A model generated the notes under the pieces. That model was not told the origin of the DNA. It saw only the letters and a list, made by a program, of their open reading frames with translations, and searched no databases. Of a stretch of DNA of 14,612 nt, positions 1-6,948 are shown piece by piece (within the stretch, counting starts at the first letter, position 1; each line of letters opens with the position of its first letter). Position numbers and translations under genes: made by a program. The DNA lies in assembly GCA_011052055.1 (NCBI GenBank), contig DRJW01000279.1, positions 1-14,612 of the forward strand, in the 5' to 3' direction. The DNA is from Nitrospirota bacterium. GTDB lineage: Bacteria; Nitrospinota_A; UBA7883.

Positions 1-1548
1 AGCGACTCCGCATGACAAGCAGGTCTGGTGGGCGACGGCTCTGCTCCATAAAACGTAGATCACTCCAAGCGCAATAAGAAATCCCAGGGAAACTTTCCTG
101 TAAATATTGTAAGTATACAAGCCAAAAAATGAATTCCACAGACTCTCGGATAACTTTCTGGTTTTCTCGTTTAACGCGCGCTCAAACAAGAGCAGGTCGT
201 CTTTTGTAATCTGGAAATCTATAACTTTCTTTTCAGGATTCACACCGGCCTTGGCCCGGAAACTATCTGTTTTTTTAAGATGGATGCTCCTTGCCTTCTG
301 ATATTCAGCGTCCGAGTCCTTATTCTGAAACATCTCGGTATAGGCTTTGGACAGATTGTAATGCGCTTCAACTGTATCAGGAGATATCTTGATGGCGTTT
401 TTGTAAATAGAGGCGGCTTTCTCCCACTCTTTCGCTCCGAAATAGGTGTTTCCCTTGTTTACTATAGCCTGGATATTGTCAGGAGATTTAGCCAGGATCG
501 AGTCGTAAGCCTCAATGGCGGCGTCTTTATTCCCGGCCATTTCATTCAAAAGGCCAATTGCGAAATTTATAACATCGCTGGCGGGATTGGCTCTTCTCTC
601 TTTTTCAAGCGCCGCTTTTGTTTCATGATCCCATGTGTTTCTTGAGAGCAGGTATAAAGAGCGGTAAGTGTCGGCGTTTCCGATTATCATTCCTCTGGCC
701 ATGCTATCGAACGCCAGAGGAGCGAGAAAAACAAAAGCGGAGAAAATACCCACTACGATCATCCCGCTCTTTTTGAGATACGGCAGAAGGAAAAGCGGCA
801 GGGCCAGGGCGAAAAGCAGTAACCCTCCCACCGCAAGCGGAGCTGTGACCACAAGGACACCCACAGCGAGCTTCCATTTGCCCTCCGGGCTCGACGGTAA
901 AATCGAAGCTATATCTGTAAACAGCGCCCTGTAATGCGTCATCAACATCAAAAATAAAGTCATTAGAAAAGCGATGGACAAAGCGCAAAGGGCGTATTTA
1001 AGTCCCAGGGCGATCAGGCTTTGCCTTTCCAGCCGATCCGCAAAAGAGGCTTTGACTCCCTCCGCCACGGCAAGCAGGTAACCTTTGACATTTTTCCGAT
1101 CCTGGTTGAACCGCGCTTTCGCCAGAAAAAAGTGGGATTTGGGATAGTCAGGCGCATAGAGAGCGGCGTTTTCTCCCGCCAGAATCGCAGAGTCCTTAGC
1201 GCCGCGCAACAGCGCCTTGCGTCCAACGGCGATACTGAAATCGGCGGCGGGGATTATGTTTTTTGTGCCGAGCCGATTCATTATTTCCCTTATGCGGTTT
1301 CTTTCGTCGAAAGCGCCCACCTGGTCATTGTTCTCAATGGCCCTCGCCCATCTTGTCAGAGAATCGTGGAGGATAGAGACCGAGGCCAGGCTGTTTTGGG
1401 CAAGGGAGGCAAACGAATGAAAGCGTTTTGCGTCACCGGCTTTATTCTGCGCGTACGCCGGACGGATGAGCGCGAGCAAAAACAGGGAAACAAGGAGCGC
1501 TAGATAAAAAGATCGATCCGTTTGTCTATGAGAAAGGATTGCGGCCAT
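1..1548 (-). CDS. Membrane protein with TPR domain and C-terminal CxxCG motif (partial, C-terminus beyond window)
   Basis: This reading frame is open for 516 codons from an ATG at 1548 to the left edge, so its C-terminus lies outside the window. Residues 12-33 look like a signal peptide or first membrane segment, ending in a plausible cleavage site (AYA/Q). An extracytoplasmic-looking, helix-rich stretch follows to about 175. Hydrophobic segments lie near 178-204, 227-257 and 262-283. TPR-like repeats occupy about 320-425, for example around NPASDVINFAIGLL and SPDTVEAHYNLSKAY. Another membrane segment lies near 485-502, and then TCLSCG, which could open a zinc-knuckle. It is the last visible gene of the roadblock/GTPase operon, 17 bases after the mglB-like gene. 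No strong ribosome binding site is visible; AAGGA lies about 15 bases or more upstream of the ATG. The function is unknown. I infer a membrane scaffold for the GTPase module. Confidence 0.8.
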   Translation of the reverse strand, partial: MAAILSHRQTDRSFYLALLVSLFLLALIRPAYAQNKAGDAKRFHSFASLAQNSLASVSILHDSLTRWARAIENNDQVGAFDERNRIREIMNRLGTKNIIPAADFSIAVGRKALLRGAKDSAILAGENAALYAPDYPKSHFFLAKARFNQDRKNVKGYLLAVAEGVKASFADRLERQSLIALGLKYALCALSIAFLMTLFLMLMTHYRALFTDIASILPSSPEGKWKLAVGVLVVTAPLAVGGLLLFALALPLFLLPYLKKSGMIVVGIFSAFVFLAPLAFDSMARGMIIGNADTYRSLYLLSRNTWDHETKAALEKERRANPASDVINFAIGLLNEMAGNKDAAIEAYDSILAKSPDNIQAIVNKGNTYFGAKEWEKAASIYKNAIKISPDTVEAHYNLSKAYTEMFQNKDSDAEYQKARSIHLKKTDSFRAKAGVNPEKKVIDFQITKDDLLLFERALNEKTRKLSESLWNSFFGLYTYNIYRKVSLGFLIALGVIYVLWSRAVAHQTCLSCGVA

Positions 1549-1565
1549 CAATGAGATGAAAAATA

Positions 1566-2066
1566 TTAGTCCTTAAACAAGTCGTCGAGCTTGTCTTTGA
1601 CTGATTCAGAATAACCTGATTCAACATGTTGCTCTTGTACTACTCTCCTGCTGGCGATATCAAAAATTTTCTCAAGCTTTGAGCTTAACTCTTTGGCGTA
1701 AAGGTTAATCATGCCAACGGTGGTTTTTTCGTCAAAGGTGGTGGCTGTTATGGCTCGGTCGCCGACAAGGACGATGTGTATATGGTCTTTGGCGCCCTGG
1801 TGGAACATTACAGAGAACTCAGACTCACCCAAAATACGAGCAAGCTCTTTAGTCGCGGCGAAAGAGCCGGCCACCAGCGCAGAAAGCGTGTCTGCGTTGA
1901 TTCCCTCGGACGCCCCCTTTCTGGTGATTAGATGTCCTTCTTTATCAATTAGAAAAACGCTTTTTGCGTTGGATAATTTCAGAAACTCTTCAAGGAGTTT
2001 ATCGATCTGCTCAAGGTCTTCCTTATAGTAGGTCAGCCTTTTTTCACGTAGGCGCTCATCTTTCAT
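1566..2066 (-). CDS. mglB: MglB-like Roadblock/LC7 protein (candidate GTPase-activating partner)
   Basis: The protein has 166 residues, close to the roughly 160 of Myxococcus MglB. An N-terminal charged helix (1-30) precedes a Roadblock/LC7 fold at about 30-125, with the typical NAKSVFLIDKEGHLI strand-turn-strand and a DTLSALVAGSFAAT helix. The C-terminal tail ends in an acidic helix (KDKLDDLFKD). That resembles the MglB C-terminal extension known to touch MglA. In Myxococcus and Thermus, MglB dimers act as GAP, and also as exchange factor, for MglA. Here the gene lies 18 bases downstream of the MglA-like fusion, which supports the same pairing. GAP activity itself is inferred. The ribosome binding site is weak (GGA just before the ATG), so translation may depend on coupling to the upstream gene. 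Confidence 0.88.
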   Translation of the reverse strand: MKDERLREKRLTYYKEDLEQIDKLLEEFLKLSNAKSVFLIDKEGHLITRKGASEGINADTLSALVAGSFAATKELARILGESEFSVMFHQGAKDHIHIVLVGDRAITATTFDEKTTVGMINLYAKELSSKLEKIFDIASRRVVQEQHVESGYSESVKDKLDDLFKD

Positions 2067-2084
2067 TTTCCGTAGCCAAATTTA

Positions 2085-3308
2085 TTAAAGTTTATCCTCG
2101 AAAATCTTGATCTGAGCCTGTTCTTTGAGCTTTTCATGAAATTCCCCGAGCAACTTGCGTTTGCGAACACTTTTCAGATGGCTCTTTATATCCTTTTTTA
2201 CTTTTTCAAGAGGATTGCCTCCCATCTTGTCCTTATTACTGTCGTAGAACTTTTGTATTTCATCTTTGCTGATTTTCAGCCTTTCATTAATATCGGGGAT
2301 GATCTCGAAAATAATTTTCCCAATAATAATATTTTTTGTCGCCTCGTTGCGAAGAGCGTCCAGCGTGATTTTTCTGTTTTTCAGATACTCGTCAAGTTTT
2401 TCTTTGCTACTAAACCTTTTAGTAAAAGAGCTTAGTTGTGACTCAACTTCCTCTTTGGAAGCCTGGATGTTACGTTTTTTCGCATCTTGTAATAATAGGA
2501 CATAGTTAACAAGCGACTCAAGAAGTTTCTTTTTTTCTTCCCGGCTGAATTTTTTGAAATCCTCCACCGCGTCCGATTTGGCGTTGATTCTGTGCTGGGC
2601 CTGGCAATACTGGCTAAAATAAGCCTTGGAGATGGAGTCCTGGTTGACTTTCGCCACGTAAATCTCCGGTTTCCTTTCTTCGGCCGCCGACTCGGAGGTT
2701 TGTGTGGTTGCGGCGGCTCCGGGGGCCGTGTTGGCGTTCAGACGATCAAGCACCAGAGACGCGGCCAGTTTGAGCGTCTGCAAAACGCCTTCACCGGTTG
2801 CGGCGACAGCGCTTGTAGTGGCCGCTTTAGGCCAGTTTACTTTTTCCTCAAGCTCCTCTACAGGCATGGCGGTGGGAAGATCACGTTTATTCCATTGAAT
2901 GACGAATGGAATTTCCGTGACTTTTATCCCATATTCTTTTAGGTTGTCGGCGAGATCCTGGAGCGATTCGAGGTTTTCCTCCAGTTTTTCCGCCTGGGAG
3001 TCGGCGACGAAAATGATTCCGTCGGCGCCTTGCAAAACCAGCTTTCTTGTGGAGGCGTAATAGATCTGGCCGGGAACTGTATAGAGCTGGAATTTTGTTG
3101 TCATTCCGCGAACTTCACCCAGATCGAGCGGAAGAAAATCAAAAAACAACGTCCGATCACCCTCGGTGGCGATAGAGGTCATCTCGCCTTTATTCTCGTC
3201 GGGCACTTTTTGGTGGATCAACTCCAGGTTTGTTGTCTTGCCGCTCATGCCGGGGCCGTAATAGACCAGCTTGCAAGAGATAAGTTTTTTCGCGTAATTA
3301 ATCTGCAT
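2085..3308 (-). CDS. mglA: MglA-type small GTPase fused to a SurA-N-like chaperone domain
   Basis: The 407-residue protein joins two domains. Residues 1-192 form a complete MglA-family Ras-like GTPase. It has a P-loop at 18-25 (GPGMSGKT), a switch I region with D51-R52-T53 before LFFDFLP, TVPGQ at 77-81, NKRD at 140-143, and a G5-like SAVAATGEG. R52 and Q81 match the intrinsic-arginine and glutamine catalytic positions of Myxococcus MglA, so GTP hydrolysis looks possible. An Ala/Thr/Glu-rich linker (193-214) leads to a domain at 215-360 that matches the SurA N-terminal pattern: VAKVNQDSIS, a LLESLVNYVLLLQDAKKR helix, then KEEVESQL and SKDEIQKFYDSNKDK. The last 45 residues look like the SurA closing helix. 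No parvulin isomerase domain and no signal peptide are present, so a cytoplasmic location is inferred. AGGAG lies about 12 bases before the ATG. MglB follows directly. Confidence 0.9.
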   Translation of the reverse strand: MQINYAKKLISCKLVYYGPGMSGKTTNLELIHQKVPDENKGEMTSIATEGDRTLFFDFLPLDLGEVRGMTTKFQLYTVPGQIYYASTRKLVLQGADGIIFVADSQAEKLEENLESLQDLADNLKEYGIKVTEIPFVIQWNKRDLPTAMPVEELEEKVNWPKAATTSAVAATGEGVLQTLKLAASLVLDRLNANTAPGAAATTQTSESAAEERKPEIYVAKVNQDSISKAYFSQYCQAQHRINAKSDAVEDFKKFSREEKKKLLESLVNYVLLLQDAKKRNIQASKEEVESQLSSFTKRFSSKEKLDEYLKNRKITLDALRNEATKNIIIGKIIFEIIPDINERLKISKDEIQKFYDSNKDKMGGNPLEKVKKDIKSHLKSVRKRKLLGEFHEKLKEQAQIKIFEDKL

Positions 3309-3323
3309 GCGCCATATTCGCTC

Positions 3324-3686
3324 CTATATATCCAACCGTCCGCTCTTTTTTATCTCGGTCGCCGCCTGAAAAAGGGCTATGTTGACTTTGGCTATGTCGA
3401 CATCCAGATCGGTAAGCGCGATCATAACCGATTGACCCAGATCCATCAAAAAGACCTGCCCCTTGCTCGATTGTATTACGTAACGGGTGAACTCATTATA
3501 CCCAAGCTCGCTCAAAGAGTTCTTGATAGTAAGGACTATCTGAGACATAAAAGCCCCCAGAGTCTCGGCTTCGCTCGTGTTTTCTATCGCTGACTCTATT
3601 ATCATTCCGTCCTTGGTTATTATGAGCCCGCTACGGACAAAATCGTTACTGCAAAGGATGCCAAGCGTCGATTTAATCGTGCTCAT
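3324..3686 (-). CDS. Roadblock/LC7 domain protein
   Basis: This 120-residue protein is essentially one Roadblock/LC7 domain. It has an initial helix, then SGLIITKDGMIIES (strand-turn-strand), a long central helix (TLGAFMSQIVLTIKNSLSEL), a strand pair around YVIQSSKGQVFLMDLGQSVMIALT, and a final helix. It lacks the N-terminal and C-terminal extensions of the MglB-like protein in the same operon. It may therefore pair with the TPR-roadblock protein, or act as an adaptor rather than as the GAP. Its ATG overlaps the TGA of the upstream gene by four bases (ATGA), a sign of translational coupling. A GAGG ribosome binding site lies inside that upstream gene. The gap to the GTPase gene is 15 bases. 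The specific role is inferred from family and context only. Confidence 0.87.
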   Translation of the reverse strand: MSTIKSTLGILCSNDFVRSGLIITKDGMIIESAIENTSEAETLGAFMSQIVLTIKNSLSELGYNEFTRYVIQSSKGQVFLMDLGQSVMIALTDLDVDIAKVNIALFQAATEIKKSGRLDI

Positions 3687-4675
3687 TGCATGACCTCGCC
3701 CAGGTATCGCTGAATACGGGTTTCGACGGCTCCGAGGTCGGAGTCGTTATCGATTACCAGCGTTAATATGGCGTAGAACACGTTGACCAGAATGATTGTT
3801 CCTATAGGCGCCGTTAACACGCCCCGCTGGAAACTGCCGTAGCCGACCCTGCGCACTCCCATGACGGACGCCTTGTGCAGATTGAATACCAGCGACGGAA
3901 TCACATTTTCATCCAGCCCGCTCTTATTTATCGATTTGAAAAGCTGGCCGTCGTTGTCCACCAGAAAAATGGCTTCAAGCCCCTCCAGACGCCCGAACAT
4001 GGTCAGTTTATCGCTCAGCGCTTCAAGGTGAGCCGCATTTTCATTGTCGCTGTCGGAGTCTATGACGAGCTTGTCATCGTCGCCCAAATTGTTTTCTTCG
4101 GGACGTGTATCGACCATCGCCTCGCCAGACTCCTCTTTGTTTTCCCCGGCGGTTTCATCCTCGTTTTTTATAATGATGTCGTCCTGGGACGGCGCCGGGG
4201 GCTCAGCGGCTTTGACGGGCGTTTTTTCAGGCTCCGGAGGAGCTGTGGCCCTGGCTTTTTCCTCTTCTTTTTTTATGATAAAGGCCATCATAGACGAAGC
4301 TTTTTCATCATCCGGGAGAGACTTGAGTATTCCGGCAAGCATAGACTTGGCTTTATTATAAGCTTTTCCTTTTAAGTATATCTGGCTGGCGAGAATTCTC
4401 GCGATATAGCTTTGCGGATTGAATTTCAGGGCCTTTTCAAGATTTAAAAGCGCCGATTTTAAATTGTCAGGATTTTTATCCTTTTTGAACTTGTCTATCT
4501 GAATCTGGCTTTTAAGTATGTAAATATTGCTGTCATTCGGATTTTTCTCAAGCCCCTTGTCGCATACCTCAATGGCCAGAGCCAGCTCGTTCATTTTTTT
4601 GAGATCTTTGGCCGTCTTGAGATAATCCTCTCCAGGTTCGGATGACTTCCCGTCAGGTTCTGTGTTATTTTTCAT
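3683..4675 (-). CDS. TPR protein with C-terminal Roadblock/LC7 domain
   Basis: This 330-residue protein is probably the first gene of the minus-strand operon. Residues 17-135 contain TPR-like helix pairs (for example ALAIEVCDKGLEKNPNDSNIY and LLNLEKALKFNPQSYIARIL). Residues 141-212 are a Pro/Glu/Asp-rich, probably disordered linker. Residues 215-330 form a Roadblock/LC7-like domain with GLEAIFLVDNDGQLFKS and a later strand pair (RGVLTAPIGTIILVNVFYAILTLVID). TPR domains bind peptides and roadblock domains dimerise and bind Ras-like GTPases, so a role linking a client or membrane partner to the GTPase is a reasonable inference. The ATG at 4675 has no Shine-Dalgarno sequence in its AT-rich leader. 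The gene overlaps the next one by four bases. Confidence 0.85.
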   Translation of the reverse strand: MKNNTEPDGKSSEPGEDYLKTAKDLKKMNELALAIEVCDKGLEKNPNDSNIYILKSQIQIDKFKKDKNPDNLKSALLNLEKALKFNPQSYIARILASQIYLKGKAYNKAKSMLAGILKSLPDDEKASSMMAFIIKKEEEKARATAPPEPEKTPVKAAEPPAPSQDDIIIKNEDETAGENKEESGEAMVDTRPEENNLGDDDKLVIDSDSDNENAAHLEALSDKLTMFGRLEGLEAIFLVDNDGQLFKSINKSGLDENVIPSLVFNLHKASVMGVRRVGYGSFQRGVLTAPIGTIILVNVFYAILTLVIDNDSDLGAVETRIQRYLGEVMQ

Positions 4676-4719
4676 ATGACATTGAATTTACTTTGAAAAA
4701 AGGCGGTACCAGTGTTCTT

Positions 4720-4804
4720 GTCCGAAGATAAAATAAGCCCTCTCCCTCCAAGTAAGACGCCGACCCATAAGTGGTGTCGATTCGGACTTGAGGCTTAATT
4801 TTAT
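4720..4804. promoter_or_regulatory. Interlocking inverted repeats in the divergent intergenic region
   Basis: The 206 bases between the two divergent operons hold two inverted repeats that interlock rather than nest. GTCCGAA (4720-4726) pairs perfectly with TTCGGAC (4781-4787). ATAAAATAAGCC (4728-4739) pairs with GGCTTAATTTTAT (4792-4804) with one extra base. A smaller hairpin (CGACCC, loop ATAAGT, GGTGTCG) sits inside the first pair. In RNA the two long stems would form a pseudoknot or exclude each other. In DNA they could be operator sites. The pairing is seen directly; the role is unknown. Confidence 0.45.
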
Positions 4805-4820
4805 TGGAGAAAAGACCACT

Positions 4821-4849
4821 TTGTCAAACTTATTAAAAAGTCGTAAAGT
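4821..4849 (+). promoter_or_regulatory. Candidate sigma-70 promoter for the kinase gene
   Basis: TTGTCA (4821-4826) and TAAAGT (4844-4849) are separated by 17 bases and lie 33 bases before the kinase ATG. The -10 box lies within a tandem GTAAAGTT repeat (4843-4858). The match is moderate, and AT-rich sequence gives such matches by chance. Confidence 0.35.
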
Positions 4850-4881
4850 TGTAAAGTTGTTGAATTATTAAAACTTATTAT

Positions 4882-6240
4882 ATGAACGAATTCAGACCTT
4901 TTTATCTTGGCCGCTACAAGATATTGGGCGAGCTGGGCCGGGGGGCTATGGGAGTGGTGTACAAAGCTCTCGATTCCGCCCTGGCTCGTGTAGTGGCGGT
5001 CAAAACAATCCATATTCAAGACCCCAATATCGCTTTGACGCAAGAGGATGTCATAGAAACTTTTTCGCAAGAGGCCAAAATCGCAGGCGCCCTTACGCAT
5101 CCCAATATCACCGCCATATACGACATAGGCTACGACCAGGGGATTCATTTTTTCGTTATGGAGTTTGTGGAGGGTCTTACGGTTGAAAGCGCTATCGAGA
5201 AGAGCATGCAAATGCTTATTATAGAAAAGCTGAAAATCATCGCTACAATAGCCCGCACACTCCATTACGCCCATAAAAGAAACGTGATCCACCGGGATAT
5301 CAAGCCGGCCAATGTGATGATATTGGAAAACAGCGAACCCAAGATCATGGATTTCGGCGTGGCCAAACTTAAAGGGGGCCCCCTTTTAAACAAATCGCAA
5401 GTCGGCAAAATTTTCGGCACACCCAACTATATGTCTCCTGAGCAGATCAAAGGCGAGGATGTGGACCATCAGACGGACATTTTCAGTCTCGGAGTTTTGG
5501 CCTATGAGTTTATCACGTATAAAAGACCATTTTTGGCGACCGGGCTCAAAGAGCTGTTTCACTCGATAGTGGATAAAGCTCCTCCTACTCTTTCGTCTTA
5601 CGACCAGTCTGTCCCCGTAGAGCTTGAAGAAATAATTTTGAAAGCGTTGAGCAAGGATAAAACAGAGCGTTACGCTTACTCGAACCAGTTCGCCGACGCG
5701 CTGGAGCTTTTTATCGATCAGATGGAAACTGCGGACGCGGTGTCTGAACGTGTTCTTATCACCGATGAAAAACAGAAAGTTATCGAGGCGCTGAAAAAAA
5801 ATTATATGTTTTTCTCCGATTTTGAGGATAGCGAGATTGTGGAGATTTTTAAGCTGTCGTCGCGGGATGTTTTTGATGCGGGCCGTCTTATATTTGAAGA
5901 AGGCTCCGCCGCAAATAAAATGTTCATAATAATCGAAGGCGCAGTCAGAATTTTTCATAAAGCCCAGCAAGGCGCCGAAATCGAAATCTCTGTTTTAAAA
6001 GATGGCGACTGTTTCGGGGAGATGGCGATAATAGACAATTCGCCAAGATCGGCGTCGGCGGTCGCCTTGAATAAAACCATAGTGGTCGCCATAAACGAGA
6101 TTGTTCTCAGAATTACGCATCCTGCGCTATGCGTTAAGCTTCACAAGAACCTGGCGTCGATCATCTCGGAAAAATTACGCAAATCGGATCAGAGGCTACA
6201 TGAGCTGATAGAGCGTGAAAAGAGGGAGCCAGGCCCGTGA
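4882..6240 (+). CDS. Ser/Thr protein kinase with C-terminal cyclic-nucleotide-binding domain
   Basis: The protein has 452 residues. Residues 12-278 are a Hanks-type kinase with all key elements: glycine loop GRGAMG (19-24), AVK lysine K41, helix-C glutamate E64, HRDIKPAN with D139 and N144, DFG at 157-159, and SPE (185-187) in place of APE. Residues 305-430 are a cNMP-binding domain. Its phosphate-binding cassette is intact (FGEMA at 378-382, PRSASA at 388-393, with R389 the expected phosphate contact). No membrane segment is visible, so it should be cytosolic. The layout suggests a kinase gated by cAMP or cGMP, like eukaryotic PKA/PKG folded into one chain but with the order reversed from PKG. 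Ligand and targets cannot be told from the sequence. It is transcribed away from the GTPase/roadblock operon, whose proteins are plausible substrates (inference). No clear ribosome binding site precedes the ATG. Confidence 0.93.
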   Translation: MNEFRPFYLGRYKILGELGRGAMGVVYKALDSALARVVAVKTIHIQDPNIALTQEDVIETFSQEAKIAGALTHPNITAIYDIGYDQGIHFFVMEFVEGLTVESAIEKSMQMLIIEKLKIIATIARTLHYAHKRNVIHRDIKPANVMILENSEPKIMDFGVAKLKGGPLLNKSQVGKIFGTPNYMSPEQIKGEDVDHQTDIFSLGVLAYEFITYKRPFLATGLKELFHSIVDKAPPTLSSYDQSVPVELEEIILKALSKDKTERYAYSNQFADALELFIDQMETADAVSERVLITDEKQKVIEALKKNYMFFSDFEDSEIVEIFKLSSRDVFDAGRLIFEEGSAANKMFIIIEGAVRIFHKAQQGAEIEISVLKDGDCFGEMAIIDNSPRSASAVALNKTIVVAINEIVLRITHPALCVKLHKNLASIISEKLRKSDQRLHELIEREKREPGP

Positions 6241-6242
6241 CC

Positions 6243-6292
6243 TCTCTTTTTGGCCAGGTCAAATCGTAAATCTTCTCTTTTTGCTAGGTAAA
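6243..6292. repeat. Short imperfect tandem repeat between kinase and tatA
   Basis: TCTCTTTTT followed by GGCCAGGTCAAA (6243-6263) recurs as TCTCTTTTT followed by GCTAGGTAAA (6274-6292), about 31 bases apart. GCCAGGT appears once more at 6294-6300. No hairpin terminator is seen in this gap, so tatA could receive transcripts from the kinase gene. Confidence 0.4.
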
Positions 6293-6338
6293 AGCCAGGT
6301 TTGCGGATAGAATCAAGGTAGTATTACAGGAGTGCGCC

Positions 6339-6545
6339 ATGTTCGGAATTGGAATGCCGGAATTGATAGTCATTCTGGTTATCTTGCTTATTGTGTTTGG
6401 CGCCAGCCGTTTGCCGGAGATCGGGGCGGGGCTTGGCAAAGGAATCAAAAATTTCAAGAAATCAGTAACTGAGACTGAAAAAGGGCTTTCCGCCTCCGCT
6501 GATGATTCGAAGGATCAGGCGGAAGAGAAGGAAAAAACCAGTTAA
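6339..6545 (+). CDS. tatA: Sec-independent protein translocase subunit TatA/TatE
   Basis: The 68-residue protein has the TatA layout. A short N-terminus with MPELIVILVILLIVFG forms the single membrane helix. A glycine-containing hinge and amphipathic helix follow (SRLPEIGAGLGKGIKNFKKS), then a charged, acidic, disordered tail. TatA oligomers form the passage for folded proteins carrying twin-arginine signals, together with TatC, which is not in this window. The short length and the LPEIGAGLGKGI hinge fit TatA or TatE better than TatB. AGGAG (6328-6332) lies six bases before the ATG, a strong ribosome binding site in contrast to the leaderless-looking kinase start. It is followed 14 bases later by a small CxxC protein. 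Confidence 0.95.
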   Translation: MFGIGMPELIVILVILLIVFGASRLPEIGAGLGKGIKNFKKSVTETEKGLSASADDSKDQAEEKEKTS

Positions 6546-6559
6546 CCGGCTGTAAGCTC

Positions 6560-6859
6560 ATGGAAAAAGAGCTTAAGATCAAATGCCCCTGCTGTGACTC
6601 CGTTCTTTTTGTAGACAGGATTACAGGCGCGATTATCGAGACGCGCAAGCCTCTGGTTGAACAAAGCTCCGGCGACAGGCTCACCGACGCTTTTACAAAA
6701 ACCAGGCAGGACAAAGAAAAACGCACAGCCATTTTCGACGATATGGCCGAGAACCTCGAAAAGAAAAAGAAGCTATCAGAAGAGCTTTTTAAATCCTCCC
6801 TCGAAGACGCTAAAAAAGATAAAAACGAAAAACCACATTCAATATTTGACGCCGACTAA
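6560..6859 (+). CDS. Small hypothetical protein with N-terminal CPCC zinc-ribbon-like motif
   Basis: This 99-residue protein is not recognised beyond its motifs. The N-terminus reads IKCPCCDSVLFVDRITGAI, a CxxC knuckle (C9, C12, with an extra C11) in the beta-hairpin setting of a zinc ribbon. No second CxxC pair is present, so metal binding would need a dimer or a partner. Residues 45-95 are strongly charged and probably form a long helix or coiled coil (KTRQDKEKRTAIFDDMAENLEKKKK). It follows tatA by 14 bases and may share its transcript. Start choice is uncertain because only a weak GTAAG-like site precedes the ATG. Its last codons and stop (GAC GCC GAC TAA) fall inside the first copy of a 32-bp repeat, so the natural C-terminus may have been changed by repeat insertion. 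Confidence 0.7.
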   Translation: MEKELKIKCPCCDSVLFVDRITGAIIETRKPLVEQSSGDRLTDAFTKTRQDKEKRTAIFDDMAENLEKKKKLSEELFKSSLEDAKKDKNEKPHSIFDAD

Positions 6860-6877
6860 TTGTAATTGTCGGCGCCT
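6846..6877. repeat. Palindromic 32-bp repeat, copy 1 (overlaps 3' end of the CPCC gene)
   Basis: The core is a hairpin with arms CGCCGAC (6850-6856) and GTCGGCG (6868-6874) around the 11-base loop TAATTGTAATT. The whole 32 bases recur identically at 6949-6980. The stop codon of the preceding gene lies in the loop. No T-run follows, so a simple rho-independent terminator is unlikely. Confidence 0.85.
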
Positions 6878-6948
6878 GGGAGTGATGGCTTCGGGGGTTT
6901 CAGGCGTTGTGATGATCTTTTGTCATCCACAAGCCGTCGCATCAATGG

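Noticed and set aside
280..1503. Plus- and minus-strand open frames in 280-1503 as separate genes
   Set aside because: The minus strand from 1548 to 1 encodes one continuous 516-codon protein with an apparent signal peptide, membrane helices and TPRs. The others are antisense or out-of-frame shadows.
2085..2660. The SurA-like domain meaning a periplasmic protein
   Set aside because: The fusion starts directly with the GTPase and has no signal peptide or membrane segment, so the whole protein should stay in the cytoplasm.
2085..3308. Fusion of GTPase and SurA-like domain as a sequencing artefact
   Set aside because: The frame runs on through a flexible low-complexity linker with both domains complete, which an indel joining two genes would not usually produce.
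6339..6545. TatB instead of TatA
   Set aside because: At 68 residues with a LPEIGAGLGKGI hinge it fits TatA/TatE. TatB is usually longer with a Glu-rich hinge pattern.
6850..6874. Rho-independent terminator after the CPCC gene
   Set aside because: The hairpin is followed by a GC-rich stretch and no T-run, and an exact copy lies 103 bases away where no gene ends.
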